A DNA stretch of 64,000 bases from Chitinophaga qingshengii (GTDB lineage Bacteria; Bacteroidota; Bacteroidia; Chitinophagales; Chitinophagaceae): positions 1,736,001 to 1,800,000 of the forward strand of contig NZ_JACVFC010000001.1 in NCBI RefSeq assembly GCF_014529935.1. The letters are read 5' to 3'. Position numbers and translations under genes: made by a program. The notes under the pieces were generated by a model. It saw nothing but the letters and a program-made list of their open reading frames with translations, ran no database searches and had not been told where the DNA came from. Positions 44,323 to 52,951 of this stretch are shown piece after piece (position 1 is the first letter of the stretch; each line of letters starts with the position of its first letter).

Positions 44323-44895
44323 TTAATCATGGGAGATATCGCGGTTATTCATCTGTTTGCGCATGTCTTCCAGTATCTTATTGGCTTCATCGCCCCGTGC
44401 ATTTACAATGGGCAACATCCTCTTCGCATAAGAACTGATGGCGGTATCCTTTGCATTTGTGTATTGGGCCAGTCTGTCTGCTGTCCTTTTTTGTTCATGT
44501 ACCATTCTCTTAATATACATTCTGTCCATGTCGTCTCTTTCCCGTAACAGACCTATTTCATCCTGATCATCCCTGGACAGTTCCGGCGCCAGTGTCAGTC
44601 CCTGCCGGTGTGCGATTTCCTGGAGCTGCAAAGTAGAAGCCGTCCGTTCCTTTACGATATCCTCCCCGAATTTTTTCACCCGCGCATCTTTCGCATGTTG
44701 TGAAGCCAGTTCCCCTAATTTGATTTCTTTGAGATCGGAGTTGGCCATACGGCCCAGGAAACTCCGTTCATCTACCGGTTCAACATTGGTTCGGCCCGTT
44801 CGTGTACTATCGCCAACACGCTCCTGTTCTGGTTTGTGTTGCTGCCCGCAAGCCATCAGCATCAATGCCAGCACAGGGATACAAAGTTTTTTCAT
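44323..44895 (-). CDS. DUF4142 lipoprotein
   Basis: A 190-residue lipoprotein with lipobox LMAC. The mature part is a helical DUF4142 domain with a ferritin-like four-helix look (FLGRMANSDLKEIKLGELAS, VKKFGEDIVKERTASTLQL, YIKRMVHEQKRTADRLAQY). The family has no proved function; members are found in the periplasm of many bacteria and are sometimes stress-induced. The open frame starts at 44925, but the Met at 44895 (MKKLCIP) begins the signal peptide. It converges on the YdeI/OmdA-like gene 13 bp away. Confidence 0.8.
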   Translation of the reverse strand: MKKLCIPVLALMLMACGQQHKPEQERVGDSTRTGRTNVEPVDERSFLGRMANSDLKEIKLGELASQHAKDARVKKFGEDIVKERTASTLQLQEIAHRQGLTLAPELSRDDQDEIGLLRERDDMDRMYIKRMVHEQKRTADRLAQYTNAKDTAISSYAKRMLPIVNARGDEANKILEDMRKQMNNRDISHD

Positions 44896-44961
44896 GATCA
44901 TCGCTTTAGAAAAAAAGAGCCTCAATTGCGGTGCCAGTTATAACAAGTTCTGCGGCTACAT

Positions 44962-45672
44962 TTACTTCTTCGGCAAGCGGTTGTTGACAATCTTTTCCAA
45001 TATGGCTTCTTTCTGATATTTGCTGATGGGGACCTGGAACGAACCCATGTGTAATACATTCCCTTCAATGGCGCTGATATGCTGTATGTTCACCACATAC
45101 GACTTGTGCGGTTGTATAAATTGCTGTGCCGGTAACATCTCTGTCACTGATTTTAAGGTAGCATGGGTCAGTATCTTTTTTTCCGTCGTATATACGGCCA
45201 CGTAGTTTTCCAATGCTTCTGCAAAAAGAATATCCTGGTATAACACCTTCTCCAGTTTCTTATCTGACCGGATAAAAAAATAAGGCGATACGGCCGTTTG
45301 CCGCGCGGCAAAAAAATCATAGGCTTTATTCGCCGCCTTCAGGAAACGTTCAAAGGATATCGGCTTCAGCAGATAGTCTAATACATCCAGCTCGAAACCC
45401 TGCATAGCATACCGTTCATAGGCAGTAGTAAAAATTACCTTCGGCGGGTTAGGATAATTTTTCAAAAACTCGATACCGGAAATATAGGGCATCTCTATAT
45501 CCAGCAGCAACAGGTCGACCGGCTGTTGTTTTAATACCGTATTCAGTTGTACCGCATCTTCACAAACGGCCACCACTTCCAGGAAGCCTGTTTTGGCAGC
45601 GTAGCCCATCATGCCTTTGGAGGCCAATGGTTCATCGTCCGTGATCACACAACGTATTTTTACTGGGTTCAT
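44962..45672 (-). CDS. LytTR-family response regulator
   Basis: A 236-residue regulator. The receiver has acidic D12/D13, phospho-acceptor D58 in LLLLDIEMPYISG, VIFTTAYER and the lysine LLKPI; the C-terminal LytTR domain has FIRSDKKLEKVLYQDILFAE and PHKSYVVNIQHI. The start overlaps the kinase stop by 4 bp (ATGA). It ends the acyltransferase-kinase-regulator operon. The target promoter is unknown; self-regulation of the operon is possible. Confidence 0.92.
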   Translation of the reverse strand: MNPVKIRCVITDDEPLASKGMMGYAAKTGFLEVVAVCEDAVQLNTVLKQQPVDLLLLDIEMPYISGIEFLKNYPNPPKVIFTTAYERYAMQGFELDVLDYLLKPISFERFLKAANKAYDFFAARQTAVSPYFFIRSDKKLEKVLYQDILFAEALENYVAVYTTEKKILTHATLKSVTEMLPAQQFIQPHKSYVVNIQHISAIEGNVLHMGSFQVPISKYQKEAILEKIVNNRLPKK

Positions 45673-46715
45673 GTGGGTAATGTAAGTTTTAGTTCCGCTA
45701 CGAATTGTTGTTCCCGGATACCGGCCATCAACCGGTGTTTGCCCGGATACAAAAGTTCCAGCCGCCGTTGCAGGTTCTCCAGCCCTATGCCTTTTTCCCG
45801 CGCAACTGCCAATCCCGCTATTTCCGGTGTTGTTTCCGGGATGGAATTCTGTACAAAAAAATAAATGTCAGCACCTTCTTTGCGCAGCTCCACTTGCAAC
45901 AGATAATCTCCCCCCATATATTTAAAGGCATTTTCTACCAGTGGCAGAAACAGTAACGGATATACTTTTTCCTCCTTCAGTTGCTCATCGAAATGAAGTT
46001 GCAGCTGTAATCTGGTAGAGGAGCGGATCTTCTGCAAATCAATAAACTGCTGCATATACTGTATCTCCTGGCTGATATTTACTGTTTCCTGTTGATCGTA
46101 TAGCTGGTACCGTAGTAAATCGGCAAACTGTTCCACTGTTTTTTTGGCTGCTACCACATCATCATCCATCTGAAAATAAATCGTGTTCAGTGCATTGAAC
46201 AGAAAATGCGGATGGTATTGTGCACGCAGGAATTTCAGTTCTGTCTCCAGTTTGTCGGTAGTAATTTTTTCCAGCTGCATCCGGTTATGGATATATGCTT
46301 GCATATAAGCATGGCTCCTTTTTACACCGTAATAAATAAAAGCGTAAAACAAGGGGATGATGTTGACATCTATGAGGTCAAAAAATTGCAGGCCGTCATC
46401 CGTTAATGCTACCATCGGAGTCATGAATATGTTCTGTACCAGCAAATTGATCAGGAATACGCCAAGCAGCTCCTGCCTGATCCTTTTGGTGGGGAACTGG
46501 TCCTGCCAGCGTTGATCATAGTAGGCAAACAAACGGTGATAGGCATAAATAAACACATACCCCATCATCACGCTAAACGCCATCTCTATGCCGTTCAACG
46601 TCCAGGAACGTTGCCAGAACCGCATGCCCGACACGCTGTCGGTCAGCAGGCGAATGGTGAAATACGCCAACAGACCGTACAACGCAGGGAAAATATATCT
46701 CCGGAAAAACTTCAT
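45669..46715 (-). CDS. LytS-type sensor histidine kinase
   Basis: A 348-residue membrane kinase with about four hydrophobic helices, then the His box LRAQYHPHFLFNALNTIYFQ, the N box VYPLLFLPLVENAFKYM and the G box GIGLENLQRRLELLYPG. It overlaps the acyltransferase stop by 4 bp and the regulator start by 4 bp, so the three genes are translationally linked. No periplasmic sensor domain is present. The tight link to a membrane acyltransferase suggests it senses something made or changed by that enzyme. Confidence 0.9.
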   Translation of the reverse strand: MKFFRRYIFPALYGLLAYFTIRLLTDSVSGMRFWQRSWTLNGIEMAFSVMMGYVFIYAYHRLFAYYDQRWQDQFPTKRIRQELLGVFLINLLVQNIFMTPMVALTDDGLQFFDLIDVNIIPLFYAFIYYGVKRSHAYMQAYIHNRMQLEKITTDKLETELKFLRAQYHPHFLFNALNTIYFQMDDDVVAAKKTVEQFADLLRYQLYDQQETVNISQEIQYMQQFIDLQKIRSSTRLQLQLHFDEQLKEEKVYPLLFLPLVENAFKYMGGDYLLQVELRKEGADIYFFVQNSIPETTPEIAGLAVAREKGIGLENLQRRLELLYPGKHRLMAGIREQQFVAELKLTLPT

Positions 46716-47914
46716 GTCAGCGGTATTACGGGTTGCGGTAAAGCCGGTTGAGTGGCGTTGGTGTTTGTTCCGGGCCGTTTGGCAGCAGGTTTCATGCCGA
46801 ACAGAAGCCGCATCAGCCCATAAGGCCGGATCAACACATGGAAGATACTCATACTTATCATGAAAGTGACCAATACCGTAAAAATAAACTTCAATCCGAT
46901 ATCCTCCTGCAGGTTAGCCAGGTAAAAGGTTAATATCACAATCACCGTCTGATGCAGGATGTAAAACGGATACACTGCTTCATTGGCATAAGTCAGCACC
47001 CTGCTTTTCCGGTTCAGGTACCTTTTACCATATCCTACAATGGCAAACACCCACATCCAGGCACTGGCAGTAGCCAGGGCGGTATACGCCCAACCAGACC
47101 ACCCCTGCCAGCCATGTTGAGGCTCCAGGCCATTCCACCGGAAATAGTTAATGATTATAATGCTCACAAATGCCAGGGTAAAAGAACTGCGGCGGTTACG
47201 CTCCAGGCTGTCCATTAACCGGGGATGGGCGATACAGATAAAGCCCGCCACCAGGAACAGCAGCCAGTAAGGGAAATAAGCATAGTCATGAATTAAATCG
47301 TTTGTTTCCCAATACATACGTGCCAGGAAAGCATGAGAGATCACACTGGGTAATATGAGCCCGTATATCCATTTACCTGTCGCCAGTATATCCAGTTTTT
47401 GCAGCCATTTCTTCCCTTCGGGAGATGACCACCAGACAAACAATGGCGCACAGAGGATATCGTATATCAACAGGTAGAGGATGAACCACAGGTGATGCCA
47501 ACTCATATTACCTGTAGGATAGATGCCGCTGCGGAACATTGCTGCGTAAAATTGCCAGAAGTTACCCTGGTAGCCCTGTGTCACCCTCTCCATGTACACC
47601 TGTGGCGGCACAATTACCAATATCCCCAATAGCAGGGGAATAAACAGGCGCCGGAAGCGCAGGCCCAGAAATCCGCTGCCGCTACGACTTTGCAGCATGT
47701 AATAACTCACCGTGCCGGAAATAAAAAACAACAACGGCATCCTGAACCGGTGCAAAAAATCATTCATTTCCAGTAAAACGTGACTGGTAGCGTTGTTTTT
47801 GATATGCCATCCCCATTCGGCTACATAAGGCATGGCGGAGTGAAAAAACAAAACCCCCAGAATGGCAATGATACGTAGCCAGTCCAGGTAAGTTTGTCGG
47901 GAAGTGGTGTGCAT
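46712..47914 (-). CDS. Acyltransferase-3 family membrane protein (OafA/YrhL type)
   Basis: A 400-residue membrane protein with about 10 hydrophobic helices. The family start R/H motif is seen in DWLRIIAILGVLFFHSAMPY, with the conserved His, and SGTVSYYML and RLFIPLLLG follow in the usual places. These enzymes move acyl groups (acetyl, succinyl) onto cell-surface glycans or lipids. It is the first gene of a three-gene minus-strand operon; its stop overlaps the following kinase by 4 bp. Acceptor unknown. Confidence 0.9.
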   Translation of the reverse strand: MHTTSRQTYLDWLRIIAILGVLFFHSAMPYVAEWGWHIKNNATSHVLLEMNDFLHRFRMPLLFFISGTVSYYMLQSRSGSGFLGLRFRRLFIPLLLGILVIVPPQVYMERVTQGYQGNFWQFYAAMFRSGIYPTGNMSWHHLWFILYLLIYDILCAPLFVWWSSPEGKKWLQKLDILATGKWIYGLILPSVISHAFLARMYWETNDLIHDYAYFPYWLLFLVAGFICIAHPRLMDSLERNRRSSFTLAFVSIIIINYFRWNGLEPQHGWQGWSGWAYTALATASAWMWVFAIVGYGKRYLNRKSRVLTYANEAVYPFYILHQTVIVILTFYLANLQEDIGLKFIFTVLVTFMISMSIFHVLIRPYGLMRLLFGMKPAAKRPGTNTNATQPALPQPVIPLT

Positions 47915-48011
47915 AAAGTTCAGATTTTATACAAACCTACCCGCCAGCAAAGCCATGGTAAAAGATATTTGACGTGTGGACAGTTTAAGATGGTCAATAG
48001 GCAAACCGGGG

Positions 48012-48506
48012 TCAATAACCTGCCCGGGCAGCAGCAAAATCCCGTACAAACTGAACCATCTGTTCTTTACTGATGCCGCGGCGGCTATCCAGGTGCCATT
48101 TCAGTTCCCCATTCATCACAACCTGTAACCAGTAGTGTTTTGGGGGCGTTCCGATGGGTAATTTTGCTGCGGCAAACATACCAGGGTAAGATCCCTCATA
48201 CTGCCGTACTTCCAGCACTACCTCACGGAGCGCATAACTGCACTCCCGCTCCATAAAAAAGCGTACATACACCACCGTTAGCCGGCCATCTGCTATCCGC
48301 ATGCCAGTGGTAAAATTCAAACATACAAATACCACACAGGCGACGCCCAGCAAAAAGAGTGGAATAATAAGATCTTCCAAAGCTAATTCGTTGACGATAA
48401 TCACTGCGATGGCGACAATTACCGTTGGTAATATCCAGGTAACCAGCTTATTCAGCCACTGCCACCCTGAGGCCATTTCAGTATTAATTACAATGGGTTC
48501 TTTCAT
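48012..48506 (-). CDS. Small membrane protein with PH-like domain
   Basis: A 164-residue protein with two close hydrophobic helices (about 22-40 and 46-67) followed by a C-terminal beta-rich part (VVYVRFFMERECSYALREVVLEVRQYEG, HYWLQVVMNGELKWHLDSRRGI) that looks like a bacterial PH-like fold. This architecture (two TM + bPH) is widespread and unassigned. It stands alone, with no operon partner. Confidence 0.65.
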   Translation of the reverse strand: MKEPIVINTEMASGWQWLNKLVTWILPTVIVAIAVIIVNELALEDLIIPLFLLGVACVVFVCLNFTTGMRIADGRLTVVYVRFFMERECSYALREVVLEVRQYEGSYPGMFAAAKLPIGTPPKHYWLQVVMNGELKWHLDSRRGISKEQMVQFVRDFAAARAGY

Positions 48507-48615
48507 GACACTACGTACAGGGACATACGTAAAAGTACGGAAAATAGCTACGTATTTTCACTTGTTATTTTAGTACAATACCTGTAAATTACCCTCAATT
48601 AAGCTATCCTATACC

Positions 48616-49248
48616 ATGAATGACTTGCAGAATATGGCCGAACTGCACGCGGCCGGGGCTATTATCAAACACCAATCACCCTTTGCCAGCCTGCCTTCGC
48701 ATGAAAATGGCTTTGAGTTACCCACTTCCATCCTCCAACAATGGGTTAAGCCCTACTATATGAATGTCGGTTCCGGGAATGACGAATGGATAGAACCTTT
48801 CCACAGGGTAAAATCGCTTATTACGTATGACTTGACAACTTTATTACTGGGCGATTTTAACTGGCGGACCCGGAAAGTGGGCGCTTATTTTGCCGCCGTC
48901 AACCACTACACAGACCTGGTAGATGTAATTGGCACTCATTTCCTTAAAAGTGAACTATGTTGTGTAGGCAGTATGTACACCCTTGTACTGGCCAGCTTCA
49001 ACAACAGCCAAAGTGTGACTTACCTCGATAAGTATCTTCATTACTACCTGAAAAGACCGGATCTTCATTTCGATCAGCAATCCGCCATGGAAGCATCCCT
49101 CTACCTGGATGCCATCAATGGCACCAATCTCACCAGTCAGCATTTCCCCCACTGGGAAAGGCTCCGCCAGCAATGGCTGCACTCTTTCGGCCTCTCCCTG
49201 CAATACCTGGAAGAACAGCTGGCCGTTATTCAACACCTGCGAAATTGA
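48616..49248 (+). CDS. DUF6000-like protein
   Basis: A 210-residue soluble protein. The strings LLLGDFNWRTRKVGAYFAAV, YTDLVDVIGTHFLKSELCCVG and YYLKRPDLHFDQQSAMEASLYLD match the pattern I recall for DUF6000, a family of uncharacterised proteins found in many bacteria, often near defence or toxin loci. No function is known. It is alone, between a small membrane protein and the GH28 gene. Recall from pattern, not a search. Confidence 0.7.
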   Translation: MNDLQNMAELHAAGAIIKHQSPFASLPSHENGFELPTSILQQWVKPYYMNVGSGNDEWIEPFHRVKSLITYDLTTLLLGDFNWRTRKVGAYFAAVNHYTDLVDVIGTHFLKSELCCVGSMYTLVLASFNNSQSVTYLDKYLHYYLKRPDLHFDQQSAMEASLYLDAINGTNLTSQHFPHWERLRQQWLHSFGLSLQYLEEQLAVIQHLRN

Positions 49249-49377
49249 TTCCTATTACCGGGCTTTGTACCGATACAGGCCCGGTGACATTCTTCCTACC
49301 GCTATAGTATATTATAACGCAGTTTTATATTTTTACACGGATGGTGTTGACCATCACGATAAAATAAAGATTCCGTT

Positions 49378-50763
49378 ATGAAAACAGGCTTTTTAACATT
49401 ACTGGCAGCCTTATGGCTGCATTCCGCTTTCGCCCTTACCATTAATATTGCCGACCGGGGTGCCAAAGGAGACGGCCGGACCGACAATACCGCTATCATT
49501 CAACAGGCTATCCACGACTGCCGCCAGGGCACCCTGCTGATCCCCGCAGGCAACTACCTGACCGGGCCGCTGACATTATCTTCCGATATCCGTATCTACC
49601 TGGAATTTGGCGCTACGCTTACCGGTATCGCCGATATGGCCCGCTATCCCAAACCCGGTCAGGGTGGCGCTCCTGCCCTGCTATTCGCGGATAACGCAGC
49701 CAATATCACCATCGCCGGCGAAGGCACCATCGATGGCCAGGGCGATCATCCCGTTTTCCAGCTGGGAGATGACAGTAAAACAGGCGCTATCCGCCCCATG
49801 CTGCTGCATTTTATCAATTGCCGGCATATTGATGTAAAAGACCTTCATATCCGCAACTCCGCTTACTGGGTACAGAAATATGAAGGCTGTGACGATGTAA
49901 GTCTGCGGGCGTTAAAAATATACAGTCATGGCAACTTCAACAACGACGGCATCGATATCAGCGGCAGCACCAATGTTATTATCGCCGACTGCTACATTGA
50001 TACCGACGATGATGCCCTCTGCCTCAAAAGCGAACCGAATGCCTCCTGTGAAAATATCAGTATCAGCAACTGCGTACTGCGCAGCAACTGCAATGCGCTG
50101 AAGTTTGGTACCGGCTCCCACAGCGGCTTCAAAAACATTGCAGTCAGCAATATCACTATTCATAAAGCGTCGGAAGACAACCGCCGCCACTGGAAAAAAA
50201 CCTTCCCCTGGATGGGCATCACTGCGGATACCACCGTTATCTCCGGTATCGCGCTGGAAGTAGTGGACGGCGGCTGTATGGACCGGGTCGTGATTTCCGG
50301 CGTTACCATGCAGGATATACAAACACCCATTTTCATCCGGCTGGGCGACCGCCGAAAAGGACCAGGAAATACCGTCAGTACACTCAAAAACGTGATCATC
50401 AGTCATATCATCGCCAGCAGCAGCAGTCGCCTTTCTTCCAGCATTACCGGTATCCCCGGCCACCTGGTGGAAAACGTGAGCATCAGCCATGTACGCATCC
50501 TGGCGCCGGGTGGTGTGCAGCCAGGTTTTAATAAGTCAGTACCGGAAAACATACCTGCCTACCCGGAAAACCGGATGTTTAACTCCATCCTGCCGGCATC
50601 AGCGTTTTATATCCGTCACGCTAAAAACATCTCTTTTGAAGATGTGCAGGTACAAACGCAGGAACCCGATGCCAGGCCCGCTTTTGTGCTGGATGACGTG
50701 ACCAGCTTTGATGCCACCCGCTGTCAGCTCAACGGCGTTACCGCTACCATCGTTCACCCATAG
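49378..50763 (+). CDS. GH28-family polygalacturonase-like glycosidase
   Basis: A 461-residue secreted right-handed beta-helix protein (signal peptide near FALT). The GH28-like core is recognisable: GAKGDGRTDNTAIIQQAI at the start, and NNDGIDISGSTNVIIADCYIDTDDDALCLKSE with the catalytic acid residues. But the usual G-H-G and R-I-K motifs are not in their canonical form; the third motif reads GTGSHSGFKN, as in the rhamnogalacturonan-type branch. It probably cuts pectin-like uronic-acid chains, but the exact substrate is uncertain. It is not near a SusC/D pair. Confidence 0.8.
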   Translation: MKTGFLTLLAALWLHSAFALTINIADRGAKGDGRTDNTAIIQQAIHDCRQGTLLIPAGNYLTGPLTLSSDIRIYLEFGATLTGIADMARYPKPGQGGAPALLFADNAANITIAGEGTIDGQGDHPVFQLGDDSKTGAIRPMLLHFINCRHIDVKDLHIRNSAYWVQKYEGCDDVSLRALKIYSHGNFNNDGIDISGSTNVIIADCYIDTDDDALCLKSEPNASCENISISNCVLRSNCNALKFGTGSHSGFKNIAVSNITIHKASEDNRRHWKKTFPWMGITADTTVISGIALEVVDGGCMDRVVISGVTMQDIQTPIFIRLGDRRKGPGNTVSTLKNVIISHIIASSSSRLSSSITGIPGHLVENVSISHVRILAPGGVQPGFNKSVPENIPAYPENRMFNSILPASAFYIRHAKNISFEDVQVQTQEPDARPAFVLDDVTSFDATRCQLNGVTATIVHP

Positions 50764-50914
50764 CTTTTTATGAGCAACAAATTTTGTCAATGGCTGGCAA
50801 AACCGTTATTAGCCGTATCCGGGAAGGCTCCCGGTATTAAGATGGGAGGCACTGTTATTACCAGGTTTTTACTGTAAATTAACGGTTAAATTCACCCTCA
50901 TTACCCTCGCAGCA

Positions 50915-52210
50915 ATGAAAACTATTTATCTGGCCGGCCTGTTACTGAGTAGCACCGCCACCCAAGCCTTATGTCAACAGTCGGACTCCCTCGTTACGCA
51001 GATACAGCAGACCTTTCAGGAAACTGCCGCTGCTACCAAAAAGCAACAGCGTCTTTGGGGTATGGACCTTTACGGGCCTATGCTGCTGGTAAATCCGGCT
51101 ACGCGGGAGTTGTATGCCAACCTGCCGGATAGTGCCGGTGATCTGCAAAAGCAGGGCAACGTTTATACGGGCACGTTACCTAAAAAAATCAATATCGCCA
51201 ATACATCGCTCTACTGGGAAGGCCGCCAATGGGCTATGGTCATGCTACCGTTGCCTACCAACCGCGACGAGCGTATTAACCTTGTGGCCCATGAGCTGTT
51301 CCATCGCGCGCAACCGGCGCTTCACTTCACAGCAAATAGTCCGGTCAACAATCACCTAGATAAAAAAGACGGACGGGTTTATCTGCAACTCGAACTTGCA
51401 GCGTTGTTACAGGCTATTGCGGCCGACAAAAAAGCGGTCCGGCAGCAACACCTGTTACATGCATTAACGTTCCGCCATTACCGTTATCAATTGTATCCTG
51501 GTGCCGATTCAACTGAAAATACGCTGGAACTCAATGAAGGCATCGCCGAGTTTACCGGCATGATGGTATGCAACCGTGACAGGGCTGCTTCCATTACCCA
51601 TTTCAACAAAAACGTAGACAATTTTGTGCGCTACAACGCTACTTTCGTACGGTCGTTTGCGTACCAAACCACTCCCATGTATGGCTACCTGCTTTCCCAA
51701 ATCCAACCAGGATGGAACCGGAACATCAACAGCCAGACACAGTTGACGCCACTTTTCGTACAGGCGTTTGGGTTATCCATTCCGGCGGACGTAAAAACGG
51801 CTGCTATGACCTTTTCAAAAGCATACGACGGCGATAGCATTATCCTTGTGGAAACAGCCAGGGAAAAGAAAATGCAGGAACAAATTGCCGCTTACACCAA
51901 ACTATTCGTCACACTACCTCATACAGAACTTCGTTTTATAAATATGAACATCGGCTTTAATCCCAGTAACATTGTGCCGATAGATGGTCACGGTACTGTG
52001 TACCCCACCATGCGCATCTCCGATACCTGGGGTATTCTGACCGTTACTGAAGGTGGCCTGATTTCTACCGGATGGGACAAGGTGGTTGTTGGCCTGCCAC
52101 AGACTTTCACGGAGCAGATCGTGACGGGCCAGGGTTGGAAACTGGAACTGAACAAAGGTTATACACTGGAGAAAAATACCGGTGGCGGATATTCCCTGAA
52201 AAAACAATAG
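50915..52210 (+). CDS. Secreted protein with HExxH zinc-protease motif, unknown family
   Basis: A 431-residue exported protein (signal peptide cut near ALCQQ). It carries HELFH at 126-130, which with the downstream acidic segment ELNEGIAEFTG (205-215, E208 and E212) could be a gluzincin-like zinc site; an intermediate ELAALLQAI (160-168) is another candidate for the third ligand. The C-terminal 100 residues look like a PDZ- or lipocalin-like beta module (TVYPTMRISDTWGILTVTEGGLI). I could not place it in a named peptidase family. A terminator follows at 52220-52248. It is alone. Confidence 0.7.
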   Translation: MKTIYLAGLLLSSTATQALCQQSDSLVTQIQQTFQETAAATKKQQRLWGMDLYGPMLLVNPATRELYANLPDSAGDLQKQGNVYTGTLPKKINIANTSLYWEGRQWAMVMLPLPTNRDERINLVAHELFHRAQPALHFTANSPVNNHLDKKDGRVYLQLELAALLQAIAADKKAVRQQHLLHALTFRHYRYQLYPGADSTENTLELNEGIAEFTGMMVCNRDRAASITHFNKNVDNFVRYNATFVRSFAYQTTPMYGYLLSQIQPGWNRNINSQTQLTPLFVQAFGLSIPADVKTAAMTFSKAYDGDSIILVETAREKKMQEQIAAYTKLFVTLPHTELRFINMNIGFNPSNIVPIDGHGTVYPTMRISDTWGILTVTEGGLISTGWDKVVVGLPQTFTEQIVTGQGWKLELNKGYTLEKNTGGGYSLKKQ

Positions 52211-52219
52211 TCTGTCAAA

Positions 52220-52248
52220 ACGGCGCCCATGGCTGGCGCCGTAATTTT
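52220..52248 (+). terminator. Terminator after the HExxH protein gene
   Basis: ACGGCGCC (52220-52227) and GGCGCCGT (52235-52242) form a perfect 8-bp stem with a 7-nt loop, followed by AATTTTC. It is 9 bp after the stop codon. Confidence 0.65.
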
Positions 52249-52280
52249 CACCCAAATAAAAGATATTTTAGTCTTTTATT

Positions 52281-52302
52281 AAAATAAGAATACTTACTTT
52301 TG
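52281..52302 (+). promoter_or_regulatory. Operator-like inverted repeat over the truncated-haemoglobin promoter
   Basis: AAAATAAG (52281-52288), spacer AATA, and CTTACTTT (52293-52300) are inverted copies with 7 of 8 matching. The right arm overlaps TACTTTTG at 52295-52302, an exact -7 element. A repressor binding here would block transcription of the haemoglobin gene at 52366. Confidence 0.5.
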
Positions 52303-52365
52303 TTGCAGCATCCTTGCAGGCGTCGTTCACCCGACGTTTAATTAAGGACAAAAAAGTATTTATTC

Positions 52366-52755
52366 ATGACCGGTACAAAAGACATTACTCATATAACAGA
52401 CATTCAACTACTGGTGGATAATTTCTACGGCAAAGTGCGGGAAGATGATCTGCTGGGGCCTATTTTCAACAATCTTTTGCAGGACCGCTGGCCGGAACAC
52501 CTGGAAAAAATGTATCGTTTCTGGGACACAGTACTACTGGACAGTCACACCTATCACGGCGCGCCTTTCCATCCGCATGCTACCCTGCCGGTCAACCTGG
52601 TACATTTTGAGCGATGGGTACAGCTTTTCCGCGAAACGGTGTACGCTCATTTTACCGGAGCCAAAGCCGACGAAGCTTGCTGGCGCGGCGAAAAAATGGC
52701 GCAGATGTTCCTTTCCAAAATCGAATATTATCAGGGCCAGCCACCACTACGGTAG
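52366..52755 (+). CDS. Group III truncated haemoglobin
   Basis: A 129-residue haem-binding globin, usual length for the group III (P) truncated family. The B-E region YGKVREDDLLGPIFNNLL and WPEHLEKMYRFWDTVLL, and the F-helix His in LVHFERWVQLFRETV are present. It lacks the glycine pairs of group I, as expected for group III. Such globins handle oxygen, NO or peroxide in the cytoplasm. A strong inverted repeat overlaps its -7 element (52281-52302), so expression is likely controlled by a redox- or NO-sensing regulator. Confidence 0.88.
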   Translation: MTGTKDITHITDIQLLVDNFYGKVREDDLLGPIFNNLLQDRWPEHLEKMYRFWDTVLLDSHTYHGAPFHPHATLPVNLVHFERWVQLFRETVYAHFTGAKADEACWRGEKMAQMFLSKIEYYQGQPPLR

Positions 52756-52790
52756 CCATCACAACCTGTATACCTATAAAACATTTTAAG

Positions 52791-52874
52791 ATGGAAATCA
52801 ATGAAAACACCATCGTTTTCTTTCCCCGTGCTATCGGCACCGAAAAATCACTGACCGGTAGTTGCCGGCTGTAA
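52791..52874 (+). CDS. Possible 27-residue peptide downstream of the haemoglobin
   Basis: An ATG to TAA frame of 27 codons (MEINENTIVFFPRAIGTEKS, then LTGSCRL) starts 35 bp after the haemoglobin stop and ends 5 bp before a hairpin. It could be a real micropeptide, or a remnant of a longer gene. No family was recognised. Support is only position and an open frame. Confidence 0.2.
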   Translation: MEINENTIVFFPRAIGTEKSLTGSCRL

Positions 52875-52879
52875 ACAAC

Positions 52880-52921
52880 AATGGCCGGCAAAGCACCGGG
52901 GGGTAGCTTTGACCGGCCATT
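52880..52921. terminator. Bidirectional terminator between convergent genes
   Basis: AATGGCCGG (52880-52888) plus AAAGC pair with GCTTT plus CCGGCCATT (52913-52921), 9 + 5 bp around a G-rich loop. It serves the haemoglobin side on the plus strand and the secreted protein (52952-53491) on the minus strand. Confidence 0.65.
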
Positions 52922-52951
52922 TATCCAATTCTCACGATGGATTTACGGTTA

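Noticed and set aside
49257..49285. Hairpin ACCGGGC/GCCCGGT after the DUF6000-like gene as a terminator
   Set aside because: The stem is only 7 bp with a long loop and no T run follows.
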